Shown: piece by piece, positions 29,325-39,379 of the stretch | How the letters are laid out: each line of letters begins with the position of its first letter | Numbering within the stretch: the first letter of the stretch is position 1 | The notes under the pieces: generated by a model | What the model saw: only the letters and a program-made list of their open reading frames with translations | The model's database searches: none | What the model was told of the DNA's origin: nothing | Source: an uncultured Bacilli bacterium | GTDB taxonomy: Bacteria > Bacillota_I > Bacilli_A > RF39 > UBA660 | NCBI GenBank assembly: GCA_947601485.1 | Contig: CANQGF010000004.1 | Location: forward strand, 1 to 53,018 | DNA length: 53,018 bases | Direction of reading: 5' to 3' | Translations under genes and position numbers: made by a program

Positions 29325-31181
29325 ATGAAAGAATTTAAAGCAGAATCTAAAAGATTAATGGAATTAATGATTAATTCGATTTATACTAATAAGGAAATAT
29401 TTTTAAGAGAAATTATTTCAAATGCTTCTGATGCCATTGATAAATTACATTATAAATCATTAACCAATAAAAATATCAAGGTTAAAAAAGATGATTTTGC
29501 GATTGTGATAAAAATAGACAAAGCAAAAAGAACTTTAACTATTTCAGATAATGGTATAGGAATGACAAAAGAAGAACTAGAAGCTAATTTAGGAACAATA
29601 GCTAAAAGTGGTTCTTATGATTTTAAAACCCAAAATGAAAAGAAAGAAAACATTGATATAATTGGTCAATTTGGTGTTGGTTTTTATTCCGCTTTTATGG
29701 TTGCATCTAAAGTTTTAGTCATATCAAAATCTTATGGTAGTGAAGATGCTTATGCGTGGGAATCAAGTGGAATTGAAGGATATACTATAAGTAAAAGTAA
29801 TAAAGATACTTATGGAACAGATATTATTTTAACTATTAAAGATGAAGAAGAATATAATCGTTATTTAGAAAATTATGAAATTAAAGAAATAATAAAAAAA
29901 TATTCGGATTATATAACTTATCCAATTAAAATGGAAGAAGAAATAAGTGAAGATGATAAAAAAGATAAAGAAGTAAAATTAGAAACAGTTAACACTCTTA
30001 TTCCGATTTGGCGAAGAAATAAAAATGAGATAACTGAAGAAGAATATAATACTTTCTATTCTGATAAATTTTTCGATTATGAAAAACCACTTACGCATAT
30101 TCATACTAAAGCGGAAGGTACTTTAGAATATAATTCATTAATTTATATTCCATCACATGCTTCATTTGATTATTATTCTAAAGAATATGAAAAAGGATTA
30201 CAATTATATTCAAATGGTGTCTTAATTATGGAAAAATGTGCTGATTTAGTTCCTGATTACTTTAGTTTTGTTAAAGGTGTTGTTGATTCTTCAGATTTAT
30301 CACTTAATATTTCACGAGAAATGCTTCAACAAAATCGGGTTTTAAAAACAATAGCTAGTAATATTGAAAAACATATTAAAAATGAATTATTAGATATGTT
30401 AAATAATAAAAGAGAAGATTATTTAAAATTTTGGGATTCATTTGGTCTTCAATTAAAAGCAGGAATTTATAATAATTATGGCATGGATAAAGATAAAATA
30501 GAAGATTTATTAATGTTCTATTCTTCTAAAGAAGATAAATTAGTTACTTTAAATGAATACTTTACTAATAATAAAGAAGAAAAAGCTTTATATTATGCTT
30601 GTGGTTCATCTATCGATCAAATTAAAACATTACCCCAAGTAGAAAGTTTAATGAGTAAAGGAAAAGACATCCTTTTATGTGATAGTTATTTAGATGAATT
30701 TGTCTTTAAAATTATTCTTAAATATGAAGATAAAGAATTTAAAAATGTTTGTTCTGATAATCTTGATTTAGATACTGAAGAAGAGAAAAAAGAAATTAAT
30801 AGTTTAAATGAAAAATCTAAAGATTTATTAGGGTTAATGAAAGAGGCATTAAAAGAAACATTGGATGTTGAAGAAGTTAGATTTACTAGTAAATTAAATA
30901 ATCATCCCGTATGTTTGAGTACAACTGGGGCTATATCTGTAGAAATGGAAAAAGTTATGAATGCGATGCCGACAAATGAAACAGTTAATGCTAAAAAAGT
31001 TTTAGAAATTAATTATAATCATCCAATAGCTAAAAAAATCGAAGAATTATATAAAAATGATAAAGAAGAACTTAAAAAATATAGCAAAGTTTTATATGCT
31101 GAAGCTCGTTTAATCGAGGGATTACCTATTGATAATCCAACTGAAATAACAAATCTTATCTGCGATATTTTAGCTAAATAA
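29325..31181 (+). CDS. htpG: molecular chaperone HtpG (Hsp90)
   Basis: EIFLREIISNASDAIDKL, DNGIGMTKEEL, GQFGVGFYSAFMVA, SLNISREMLQQNRVLKTI. Confidence 0.96.
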   Translation: MKEFKAESKRLMELMINSIYTNKEIFLREIISNASDAIDKLHYKSLTNKNIKVKKDDFAIVIKIDKAKRTLTISDNGIGMTKEELEANLGTIAKSGSYDFKTQNEKKENIDIIGQFGVGFYSAFMVASKVLVISKSYGSEDAYAWESSGIEGYTISKSNKDTYGTDIILTIKDEEEYNRYLENYEIKEIIKKYSDYITYPIKMEEEISEDDKKDKEVKLETVNTLIPIWRRNKNEITEEEYNTFYSDKFFDYEKPLTHIHTKAEGTLEYNSLIYIPSHASFDYYSKEYEKGLQLYSNGVLIMEKCADLVPDYFSFVKGVVDSSDLSLNISREMLQQNRVLKTIASNIEKHIKNELLDMLNNKREDYLKFWDSFGLQLKAGIYNNYGMDKDKIEDLLMFYSSKEDKLVTLNEYFTNNKEEKALYYACGSSIDQIKTLPQVESLMSKGKDILLCDSYLDEFVFKIILKYEDKEFKNVCSDNLDLDTEEEKKEINSLNEKSKDLLGLMKEALKETLDVEEVRFTSKLNNHPVCLSTTGAISVEMEKVMNAMPTNETVNAKKVLEINYNHPIAKKIEELYKNDKEELKKYSKVLYAEARLIEGLPIDNPTEITNLICDILAK

Positions 31182-31186
31182 TTTTT

Positions 31187-31219
31187 AAAAGAGTAGAGTT
31201 AAAAATTCTATTCTTTTTT
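31187..31219 (+). terminator. terminator after htpG
   Basis: AAGAGTAGAGTT-AAAA-ATTCTATTCTT + T run. Confidence 0.65.
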
Positions 31220-31304
31220 GATGTCTAGTTAATAAAAATATTAAGGAAAAATAGTGAAAAAGTCAAAAAATATGATATACTTATAAAGAGAAAGTGAGAA
31301 AGAT

Positions 31305-33248
31305 ATGAAAAAAGTACAAGTCTTTTTTATTTATTTAATTAGTTTTATTTTTATGGAATTTTTATTTAAATTCTTGTTAATGGATCATGTTTTTGCTATT
31401 GCCAATATTAATATGCTTTTATTTTTAATTCCTTTTAGTTTTCTTTTAAGCATTTTAACTAATTTATCTAAAAGTGAAAAAGCTAATTTTATTATTTGTT
31501 TAGTTATTTTAGGTTTAATTTCTGTTTGGTTTAGTGCCCAATATGTATTTAGAGATTATTTTGGTTTTTATATCTCTTGGGGTGCTTTTGGTCTTGCAGA
31601 TCAAATTGGTACCTTTGCTGGTAAGGGAGTAGTTGAAACTTTAAGAAGGCTTCCTGGTATAATAGGTTTATTTGTGCCATTTATTTTAACCATTATTTTT
31701 CATAAACATATTAATTTTCGTCATAGCAAATGGCAAAAAAGTGGAATTATGCTTATATTAGTTTTAATTACTTATGGAATATATTTATTAGGATTAAATA
31801 TTAATAAAAATAAAAATTATTCACCTTATAGTTTATATCATAATTTTAATGATATTAATTTAAATGTAGAAAATTTTGGGGTTATTGATTCTTTAATTAT
31901 AGATACTAAAAGAACTATTTTTGGTTTTGAAGCTAAAATTGATACGAATATAGATAATCCTTTAAGTGGGAGTGATACAGAGAGTCCAAAAGAATATGGT
32001 TATAATATTTTAGATATTGATTTTGATAGTTTAATAGCTAATGAAACAAATAGTACGATTAAACAAATGCACGAATATTTTAAAAATGATGCCGGTACGA
32101 AACAAAATGAATATACAGGAATGTTTAAAGATAAAAACTTAATTCTTTTTATGGCCGAGTCATTTAATGAAGTAGCGGTTTCTCCGCAACTTACCCCAAC
32201 ACTATATAAACTTGCTAATTCAGGTTTTGTGTTTGAAGATTTTTATACTCCGACAATTTTTAGTACTATAGGTGGTGAATTTCAAGAACTTACTGGTTTA
32301 TATGCTCAAAGTCTAGATGTTTTAAGTAGATTTAGAAGTGGTAAAAATGCCTTTCCTCAAGGAATTTCAACTAAATTTGAAAATGAAAATTATAGTACCT
32401 ATGCTTATCATAATAATTCTTATACTTTCCAAGATCGAAATAAATACTTACCTAGTTTAGGTTTTGATAATTTTCTAGCTTGTAACAATGGTATTGAAAA
32501 ATTAATTAATTGTAATATCTGGCCAAGAAGTGATGTAGAAATGATCGAAGCCACAGTTAGTCAATATGTAAATGATGATAAATTTATGGTTTTCTATGCC
32601 ACTAATTCAGGACATTCTTCTTATGATGGATTTAATTCTAATCAAATGGCTAAAAAACATAAAGATGAATTTTTATCTTTTAATCTTCCATATTCAGAAA
32701 GAATTTCAACTTATTTAGCTGCTCAAATGGAACTTGATAGAGCATTAGAATCTTTAATTAAAGCTTTAGATGAAGCTGGTAGATTAGAAGATACCGTTAT
32801 TGCTTTAGTAGGAGATCATTATCCGTATGATTTACGAATTGATGAAGTTAATGAAGCAGCATCTTATGAAAAAGATGAATTTGTAGAAGTTAACCATAGT
32901 AAATTTATTTTATGGAATAGTGAAATGGATACTGTAAAAGTATCTAAAGTTGGAAGTCAAATAGATGTTATGCCAACCATTTATAATTTATTTGGTATTC
33001 CTTATGATTCAAGATTATTTATTGGTAAAGATATTTTAAGTACTGAAGGTGGACTTGCTATCTTTGCAAATAAAGAATGGGTAACAGATAAAGGTACTTA
33101 TATGACAAGAACAGGTAAATTTATACCTAAAGATGGTGTAACTGTTGATGATGATTATGTTAATCAAATGATTAAAGTAGTCGATAATAAAGTGGAAATG
33201 AGTAGAAAAATAATAATGAATGATTATTATAGTAAACTTAGTTTATAA
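31305..33248 (+). CDS. LTA synthase family / phosphoglycerol transferase-like sulfatase
   Basis: N-terminal TM helices; LILFMAESFNEVAVSPQLTPTLYKLANSGFVFEDFYTP, ATNSGHSSYDGFN, VIALVGDHYPYDL. Confidence 0.85.
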   Translation: MKKVQVFFIYLISFIFMEFLFKFLLMDHVFAIANINMLLFLIPFSFLLSILTNLSKSEKANFIICLVILGLISVWFSAQYVFRDYFGFYISWGAFGLADQIGTFAGKGVVETLRRLPGIIGLFVPFILTIIFHKHINFRHSKWQKSGIMLILVLITYGIYLLGLNINKNKNYSPYSLYHNFNDINLNVENFGVIDSLIIDTKRTIFGFEAKIDTNIDNPLSGSDTESPKEYGYNILDIDFDSLIANETNSTIKQMHEYFKNDAGTKQNEYTGMFKDKNLILFMAESFNEVAVSPQLTPTLYKLANSGFVFEDFYTPTIFSTIGGEFQELTGLYAQSLDVLSRFRSGKNAFPQGISTKFENENYSTYAYHNNSYTFQDRNKYLPSLGFDNFLACNNGIEKLINCNIWPRSDVEMIEATVSQYVNDDKFMVFYATNSGHSSYDGFNSNQMAKKHKDEFLSFNLPYSERISTYLAAQMELDRALESLIKALDEAGRLEDTVIALVGDHYPYDLRIDEVNEAASYEKDEFVEVNHSKFILWNSEMDTVKVSKVGSQIDVMPTIYNLFGIPYDSRLFIGKDILSTEGGLAIFANKEWVTDKGTYMTRTGKFIPKDGVTVDDDYVNQMIKVVDNKVEMSRKIIMNDYYSKLSL

Positions 33249-33253
33249 ATTTA

Positions 33254-33284
33254 GAAAAGTTTGGTATTTGCAAACTTTTCTTTT
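33254..33284 (+). terminator. Rho-independent terminator
   Basis: GAAAAGTTTG-GTATTTG-CAAACTTTTC + TTTT. Confidence 0.8.
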
Positions 33285-33316
33285 GGCGTTAAAATAAAAA
33301 TAGGAGTGAATAAAAA

Positions 33317-34465
33317 ATGGAATATGTAGTTATTGGCTTACTTCTTTTAACTATTGGATTAGTAACTATTTTAATTTTTAAAAATACTGGTAATAAAAAT
33401 AGTGTTGATATAATTGAAAGAATGGGTAAATTAGAACTTAATCTTAATAAAGAAATAGCGGATTTTAAAATTAATTTTAGTAAAGATTTACGAGGGGATT
33501 TTGAAAAATTAATTCAAACTCTTGATTATAAGTTAAATTTAATTAATGAAAGAGTTAATAATAGTTTAGAAGAAAATTTTGATAAAAGTAATAAGACTTT
33601 CATGAATGTTTTAGAAAGACTTAACAAAATAGATGAAGCTCAAAAAAAGATAGATGGTTTAAGTACCGAAATTGTTTCATTACAAAGTGTTTTAACTGAT
33701 AAAAAAACGAGAGGAACATTTGGGGAAGTTAATCTAGAATATATTTTAAATAATGCTTTTGGACCAGCCTCAAATAATGGTAAACAAAATATTTATAGTA
33801 TTCAACATAAATTAAGTAATGGAAGTATTGCTGATTGTTTATTGTACGCTCCCGCTCCTTTAGGGACGATTGCTATCGATAGTAAATTTCCTTTAGAAAA
33901 TTATCAAAGAATGGTTGATAAAAATCGAAGTAAAGAAGAAAGATTATTATTTGAAAAAAATTTTGTTAATGATATTAAAAAACACATTAATGATATAAGT
34001 GATAAATATATTATTCCAGGCGAAACTTCAGATGAAGCGATTATGTTTTTACCTGCCGAAGCTCTTTTTGCAGAAATTAATGCTTATCATCCTGAATTAA
34101 TTAACTATGCTTATGATCGAAAAGTGTGGATTGCAGGACCAACTACACTTATTAGTACCTTATCTATTATTAGTATGATTTTAAAAAATATGGAAAGAGA
34201 TAAATATGCTGAAGTTATTCATACAGAACTTGATAAATTAGGAGTGGAATTTGGTCGTTATAAAGAACGTTGGGATAAACTTTCAAGAAGTGTTAAAAGT
34301 GTTAATCAAAGTTTAGATGAATTACATACAACTACAGAAAAAATTACCAAAAGATTTCAAAGTATTAAAAATGTTGATGTTGATAAATTAAATAAAAGAG
34401 ATGATGAATTAATTACTACGCAAGAAGAAGAGAAAGAAGAAGATTATGAAACTATACCTAATTAG
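33317..34465 (+). CDS. rmuC: DNA recombination protein RmuC
   Basis: Coiled-coil N-terminus; KTRGTFGEVNLEYIL, IAIDSKFPLENYQRM, FLPAEALFAEI, AGPTTLISTLSII. Confidence 0.92.
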   Translation: MEYVVIGLLLLTIGLVTILIFKNTGNKNSVDIIERMGKLELNLNKEIADFKINFSKDLRGDFEKLIQTLDYKLNLINERVNNSLEENFDKSNKTFMNVLERLNKIDEAQKKIDGLSTEIVSLQSVLTDKKTRGTFGEVNLEYILNNAFGPASNNGKQNIYSIQHKLSNGSIADCLLYAPAPLGTIAIDSKFPLENYQRMVDKNRSKEERLLFEKNFVNDIKKHINDISDKYIIPGETSDEAIMFLPAEALFAEINAYHPELINYAYDRKVWIAGPTTLISTLSIISMILKNMERDKYAEVIHTELDKLGVEFGRYKERWDKLSRSVKSVNQSLDELHTTTEKITKRFQSIKNVDVDKLNKRDDELITTQEEEKEEDYETIPN

Positions 34466-35048
34466 TAACAATTTATTGCTGGATCATTTAGATTTTACTG
34501 ATTTAGATTTAGATGTTGTAAGAGTAATACGTCCTTTATCTATAGATGGTGAAAATAACGCTCTTAACATTAGCAATACAAAAGAATTACAAAATATTCA
34601 TAAAATATATACAAGTATTTATAGTAGTGCCATTTCCACATCTAAATATTTATCCCAAAAGTTACAAATTCCTTTGATTTTAACGGAAGAATTAAATGAT
34701 TGTAAAGTAGGCCATCTTGGTAGTAAAAATATGAAAATGGTTAAAGGTTTGCAAGATCATGAATTTACTTATAAACTTTCTGGTGGTGAATCACTAGTTG
34801 ATGTAGGTAATCGTTTAAATGATTTCATTAAGAAAATTAAAGATGATAATATTTGTTTATTTACTCATAAAAGAGCCATATTAGGTTATTTATTAAAATT
34901 TGCTAAAGTTGGTTATAATTTAGATGAAAATTTAATATTAGAGTTTAATGATAAAATTATTTATGATGATACTGATACTTCTTATGATATATATGAAATA
35001 ACTTATGATAATAATGAAGTAATAAATATTGAAAAGATAAGTAAATAA
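34446..35048 (+). CDS. histidine phosphatase family-like protein
   Basis: IYTSIYSSAISTSKYLSQKL, GGESLVDVGNRLNDFI, ICLFTHKRAILGYLL; 20-bp overlap with rmuC. Confidence 0.7.
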   Translation: MKLYLISNNLLLDHLDFTDLDLDVVRVIRPLSIDGENNALNISNTKELQNIHKIYTSIYSSAISTSKYLSQKLQIPLILTEELNDCKVGHLGSKNMKMVKGLQDHEFTYKLSGGESLVDVGNRLNDFIKKIKDDNICLFTHKRAILGYLLKFAKVGYNLDENLILEFNDKIIYDDTDTSYDIYEITYDNNEVINIEKISK

Positions 35049-35061
35049 TATTAAATCGTAC

Positions 35062-35090
35062 AAAAAGCATCCATTATTCGGATGCTTTTT
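35062..35090. terminator. terminator between convergent genes
   Basis: AAAAAGCATCC-ATTATTC-GGATGCTTTTT, perfect 11-bp stem. Confidence 0.85.
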
Positions 35091-35289
35091 CGTCATCTTC
35101 ACAAGTATCAATAGTTATCCATTCTGTTGTGCCACATTCAGTACATATTTGCGGTACTAAAACTTTTTTCCCTTTTGGCAAATCGATTTTTTTGACTAAA
35201 TCAACACATAAAAGTCCTGATTCAGCATCGATATAACAACGACCTTGAGTTTGAGCTTCTTGACATTTGCTACAACCCGGTTTCTTCAT
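35074..35289 (-). CDS. small Cys-rich (zinc-ribbon-like) protein, 71 aa
   Basis: CSKCQEA…CYIDAESGLLC…QICTECGTTEW; AAGAAATG start context. Confidence 0.65.
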   Translation of the reverse strand: MKKPGCSKCQEAQTQGRCYIDAESGLLCVDLVKKIDLPKGKKVLVPQICTECGTTEWITIDTCEDDEKASE

Positions 35290-35381
35290 TTCTTATCTCA
35301 CCATTAATATTATGGTAATAATAATTAATTTTATACCTATTTATTTTATGAGATGGTATAATAAGATTAGGTGAGTAATTG

Positions 35382-35942
35382 ATGGAAATACCAATTAGAG
35401 TGCGAATTAGCAATCGTCATGTACATTTGACTAAAGAAGTTTATGAAAAATTATTTGATAAAGAAATTGAAATTAAAAACGATTTATCCCAAACTGGTGA
35501 ATTTGCCGCTTTTAACACATTAACAATTAAAAATAGCGAAAAAGAAATTCCCAATGTTAGAATAGTGGGGCCTTTTAGACCTTATAATCAAATAGAAATT
35601 TCTAAAAGAGATGCAAGAATTTTAGGTTTAAATCCTCCGGTAAGAAGAAGTGGCGATTTAAAAGATAGTTTAGAAATAACTTTAAAAACTGAAAAAGCTA
35701 CGGTTAAAGTTAAAGGCTTAATTTTAGCAAATAGACATATTCACATGAATGAGATTGATGCCCTAAAATTAGGAGTTCGTGATAAAGATATGCTTCAAGT
35801 TATTATTAATAATGAGCGAAGTGGTATTTTAGATGCAGAAGTTAAAGTTACCCCTAAAGGAGTTTTAGAATTTCATATTGATACTGATGAAGCTAATGCT
35901 TTTTTGCTTGAAGATTATGATGAAGTAACTTTAAAAATTTAA
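35382..35942 (+). CDS. pduL: PduL-like phosphate acyltransferase
   Basis: VRISNRHVHLTKE, GPFRPYNQIEIS, ANRHIHMNEIDA paired His motifs. Confidence 0.9.
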   Translation: MEIPIRVRISNRHVHLTKEVYEKLFDKEIEIKNDLSQTGEFAAFNTLTIKNSEKEIPNVRIVGPFRPYNQIEISKRDARILGLNPPVRRSGDLKDSLEITLKTEKATVKVKGLILANRHIHMNEIDALKLGVRDKDMLQVIINNERSGILDAEVKVTPKGVLEFHIDTDEANAFLLEDYDEVTLKI

Positions 35943-36027
35943 TTAGATAAAATAGATAATGTTCGCTTGTTTAGAAATAGGTAAAATAGTATAATAAATT
36001 TAGAAAAATTTGCTAACAGGTGATTTT

Positions 36028-36996
36028 ATGTGGAAAATAGGTAATGTCAAAATTAATAATAGAGTTGTGCTTGCTCCGATGGCCGGAGTTACATCTAGTA
36101 CTTATCGTTCTATTTGTAAAAAAATGGGCGCGGGTTTAGTTGTTTCGGAAATGGTATCAGACAAAGCTTTAATTTACGATTCCAAAAAAACTTTTGAACT
36201 TTTAAAATTTAATGAAGATGAAAGACCGATTAGTATTCAAATTTTTGGGGGAGATCCTGATTCAATGGGGAAAGCGGCTAAAATAGTAGAAGATGCTGTA
36301 CATCCCGATATTATCGATATTAATATGGGCTGTCCTGTTCCCAAAGTAGCCATTAAAAGTAAAGCTGGAAGTAATTTATTAAGAGAGCCAGATTTAGTAA
36401 GAAAAATTGTTGAGTCTGTTAAAAATAGTGTATCCATTCCTGTTACCGTCAAAATAAGAATAGGTTGGGATGATAATCATATTAATGCTGTAGAAATAGC
36501 CAAAATTTGTGAAGAAGCAGGTGCTAGTGCTATTTTTGTTCATGGCAGAACGAGAAGTCAAGGATATTCCGGCCATGCTAATTGGGATATTATCAAAAAA
36601 GTTAAAGAAAGTGTAAACATTCCCGTTATTGGTAATGGTGATATTAAATCTTGTTATGATGCCAAGAGAATGATTGATGAAACAGCGTGTGATGCCGTAA
36701 TGATTGGACGGGGTAGTTTAGGTAATCCATGGCTTATTAGAGATTGTGTAGATTATTTAGAAAATAATTTAGAACCTAAAGAAGTAACAATCAATGAAAA
36801 AAGGCAAATGATGAGGGAACATACTCTTTTAAATGTTAAAGAAAAAGGGGAAGTAAGAGGAATACTAGAAATGCGTTCTATTCTTTTATATTATTTAAAG
36901 GGTATACCTAACACTAAAAATATTAAGCTAGAAATTGTTAAGTGTGATAATTTAAATGAAATGTTAGAACTAATCGATAAGATAAAAAATATATGA
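36028..36996 (+). CDS. dusB: tRNA-dihydrouridine synthase DusB
   Basis: VVLAPMAGVTSSTYRSICKKMGAGLVVSEMVS, DINMGCPVPKV, VHGRTRSQGYSGHANWD, MIGRGSLGNPWL. ATG 36028 follows AGGTGA. Confidence 0.95.
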   Translation: MWKIGNVKINNRVVLAPMAGVTSSTYRSICKKMGAGLVVSEMVSDKALIYDSKKTFELLKFNEDERPISIQIFGGDPDSMGKAAKIVEDAVHPDIIDINMGCPVPKVAIKSKAGSNLLREPDLVRKIVESVKNSVSIPVTVKIRIGWDDNHINAVEIAKICEEAGASAIFVHGRTRSQGYSGHANWDIIKKVKESVNIPVIGNGDIKSCYDAKRMIDETACDAVMIGRGSLGNPWLIRDCVDYLENNLEPKEVTINEKRQMMREHTLLNVKEKGEVRGILEMRSILLYYLKGIPNTKNIKLEIVKCDNLNEMLELIDKIKNI

Positions 36997-37003
36997 GGTT
37001 ATA

Positions 37004-39379
37004 ATGGTAATAGATGGACTCTTAAAAGATAAAACAATTTTTATTTGTGAAGATAGTTATAAAAAATATTTATTAAAAACAATGAATCAAAATCATCTTT
37101 TTTTAGATGTAAAATTTTTTACTAAAAATGAATTTATGAGGGAATATTTATTTAATTATGGTGAAGATGCTCTTTATTATTTAGTTAATAAATATCATTT
37201 TAAAGTAGAAGTAGCTATTATGTATTTAAATAATTTAATTTATCTAAATGAAAATAATTATCATAGTGATAAACTTAATTTTTTAAAAATGTTAAAAGAA
37301 GAATTAGATGAACATAAATTATTAAAATATAATCCTCTTTTTAAAAAATATATTAGTAACTATAAAATAGTGGTTGTAGGGTATTCTTATTTAGATAGTA
37401 ATGAAGAAAAAATATTTAATGAATTAAATAGTATTTATGTTAAAGAAATACCTTCATTTAAACCAAGTGAAGTATATGAATTTACCTCTATTAATGAAGA
37501 AGTTAATGCTGTTTTTAAAGAAATTGCTAAACTTATTGAAAAAGGTATCAATATTAATAAAATAAAAATAGTCAATGTATCAGATGATTATTATCCATTT
37601 ATGGAAAGATATGCTAAATTTTACCAAATACCAATTAAAAATACGCATGAAATCTCTTTATATAGTACTACGGTAGCTAAAAAGTTTTTATCTAATTTAA
37701 GTAGTGGTATAGATTATGCTTATGAAACTATTAAAGATATGGATGAAGAAATAGTAAATAAAATTATTAATATTTGCAATAAATATCTTTTCGTTACGGA
37801 TATGACTATTTTAAAAAATTTATTAATTTATGAATTTAAAAAGACTAATATAAAGCAAGAAGAATTAAAAGATTTTGTTGATATCATTAATATTGAAGAT
37901 TATATTTCTTTAGATGATTATATATTTTTAGTAAACTTTAATACAGGAAGTATACCTCATGTTATGTTAGATGAAGATTATATTGATGATGAGCTTAAAA
38001 AAGAGATGGGTTTAAAAAATACTATTCAAAAAAATAAAGAGTACAAAGAATATATAATTAATAAGTTGCAAACTATTAAAAATTTATGGATTAGTTATAA
38101 ATTAAGTGATGGAAAAAGTAAATATTTTCCTTCTATTTTAGTAACAGATATGAATTTATCAAAAAAAGTATATCATAATGATTTATTAAATAGTTATTCA
38201 CTTTTAAATGATAAAATAAACTATGCTAAAAGTTTATATAATTATAACACTTTTGGCATTTTAGGTAATTTACCTCTTTATCAAAATACTTTAGGAGATA
38301 TCCATTATAATTCTTATGATAATAAATTTAAAGGTATAGATAAAAATGATTTAAAAGATTTTCTTAAAAATCAATTAAATTTATCTTATAGTAGTTTAAG
38401 TAATTATCATAAGTGTGCTTTTCGTTATTTTTTAGCTGATGTTTTAAAAATAGATCCTTATGAAGATACTTTTGAAGGATTTATTGGATCTTTATTTCAT
38501 GATGTTTTAGAAAAAAGTTTGCAAAATAATTTAAATGATGATGAAACTTTAGATGAAATTAAGCGTTATTTAAAAGATGCTAATCGCCCTTTAACTAAAA
38601 AAGAAGAATTTTTTATTGATAAGATTAAAGAAGATATGCTTTTTGTTAAAAAAACCATTTTAGAACAACAAAATGATATATCTTTAAAAGATGCTTATTT
38701 TGAAAAAAAGATAAGTATTGATAAAAGTATAGATGATATGTTTATAAATTTTAAAGGCTTTATTGATAAAATATTATACAAGGTTGAAGATGATAAAACT
38801 TATGTAGTTATCATCGATTATAAGACTGGAAATGTTTCAGCAGATTTAAAATATGTTCCCTATGGTTTAGATATGCAACTACCTATTTATTTATATTTAG
38901 TTAATAAATCTAATGTTTTTGTTAATCCGGTAATTATTGGTTTTTATTTGCAATTTATTTTAAATAATAATATTTTAAGAGATAATGGTAAAACTTATGA
39001 AGAAAAGAAAAAAGATAATTTAAAATTAGTAGGTTATTCAACAGATAATATATCCCATTTAGTTATGTTTGATAAAAATTATGAAAATAGTTTTCTTATT
39101 AATGGATTAAGAGTGAAAAATGATGGCTCTTTTTATAAAAGTGCTAAAGTTTTAAATAATGATGATCTTAATAATTTAGTTAAAGTAACTGAAGATATTA
39201 TTGATGAAGATATTAAGAAAATATTAAATGGTGAGTTTACCATAAATCCTAAAAAAATTGGGTTTGATAAAGAGGTTGGATGCGCTTTTTGTCACTTTAA
39301 AGATATCTGTTATAAAACTACTGATGATGATGTTATTTTACCAGAAATAAATGAGGAAGCAGGTGATTTAAGTGAGTAA
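37004..39379 (+). CDS. addB: AddB/RexB-like PD-(D/E)XK nuclease subunit
   Basis: LSYSSLSNYHKCAFRYFLADVLKI, FIGSLFHDVLEKSL, VVIIDYKTGN, C-terminal GCAFCHFKDIC (Fe-S cysteines); next to addA. Confidence 0.85.
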   Translation: MVIDGLLKDKTIFICEDSYKKYLLKTMNQNHLFLDVKFFTKNEFMREYLFNYGEDALYYLVNKYHFKVEVAIMYLNNLIYLNENNYHSDKLNFLKMLKEELDEHKLLKYNPLFKKYISNYKIVVVGYSYLDSNEEKIFNELNSIYVKEIPSFKPSEVYEFTSINEEVNAVFKEIAKLIEKGININKIKIVNVSDDYYPFMERYAKFYQIPIKNTHEISLYSTTVAKKFLSNLSSGIDYAYETIKDMDEEIVNKIINICNKYLFVTDMTILKNLLIYEFKKTNIKQEELKDFVDIINIEDYISLDDYIFLVNFNTGSIPHVMLDEDYIDDELKKEMGLKNTIQKNKEYKEYIINKLQTIKNLWISYKLSDGKSKYFPSILVTDMNLSKKVYHNDLLNSYSLLNDKINYAKSLYNYNTFGILGNLPLYQNTLGDIHYNSYDNKFKGIDKNDLKDFLKNQLNLSYSSLSNYHKCAFRYFLADVLKIDPYEDTFEGFIGSLFHDVLEKSLQNNLNDDETLDEIKRYLKDANRPLTKKEEFFIDKIKEDMLFVKKTILEQQNDISLKDAYFEKKISIDKSIDDMFINFKGFIDKILYKVEDDKTYVVIIDYKTGNVSADLKYVPYGLDMQLPIYLYLVNKSNVFVNPVIIGFYLQFILNNNILRDNGKTYEEKKKDNLKLVGYSTDNISHLVMFDKNYENSFLINGLRVKNDGSFYKSAKVLNNDDLNNLVKVTEDIIDEDIKKILNGEFTINPKKIGFDKEVGCAFCHFKDICYKTTDDDVILPEINEEAGDLSE

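Noticed and set aside
36237-36576. Minus-strand ORFs 36237-36452 and 36394-36576
   Set aside because: Antisense to conserved DusB motifs.
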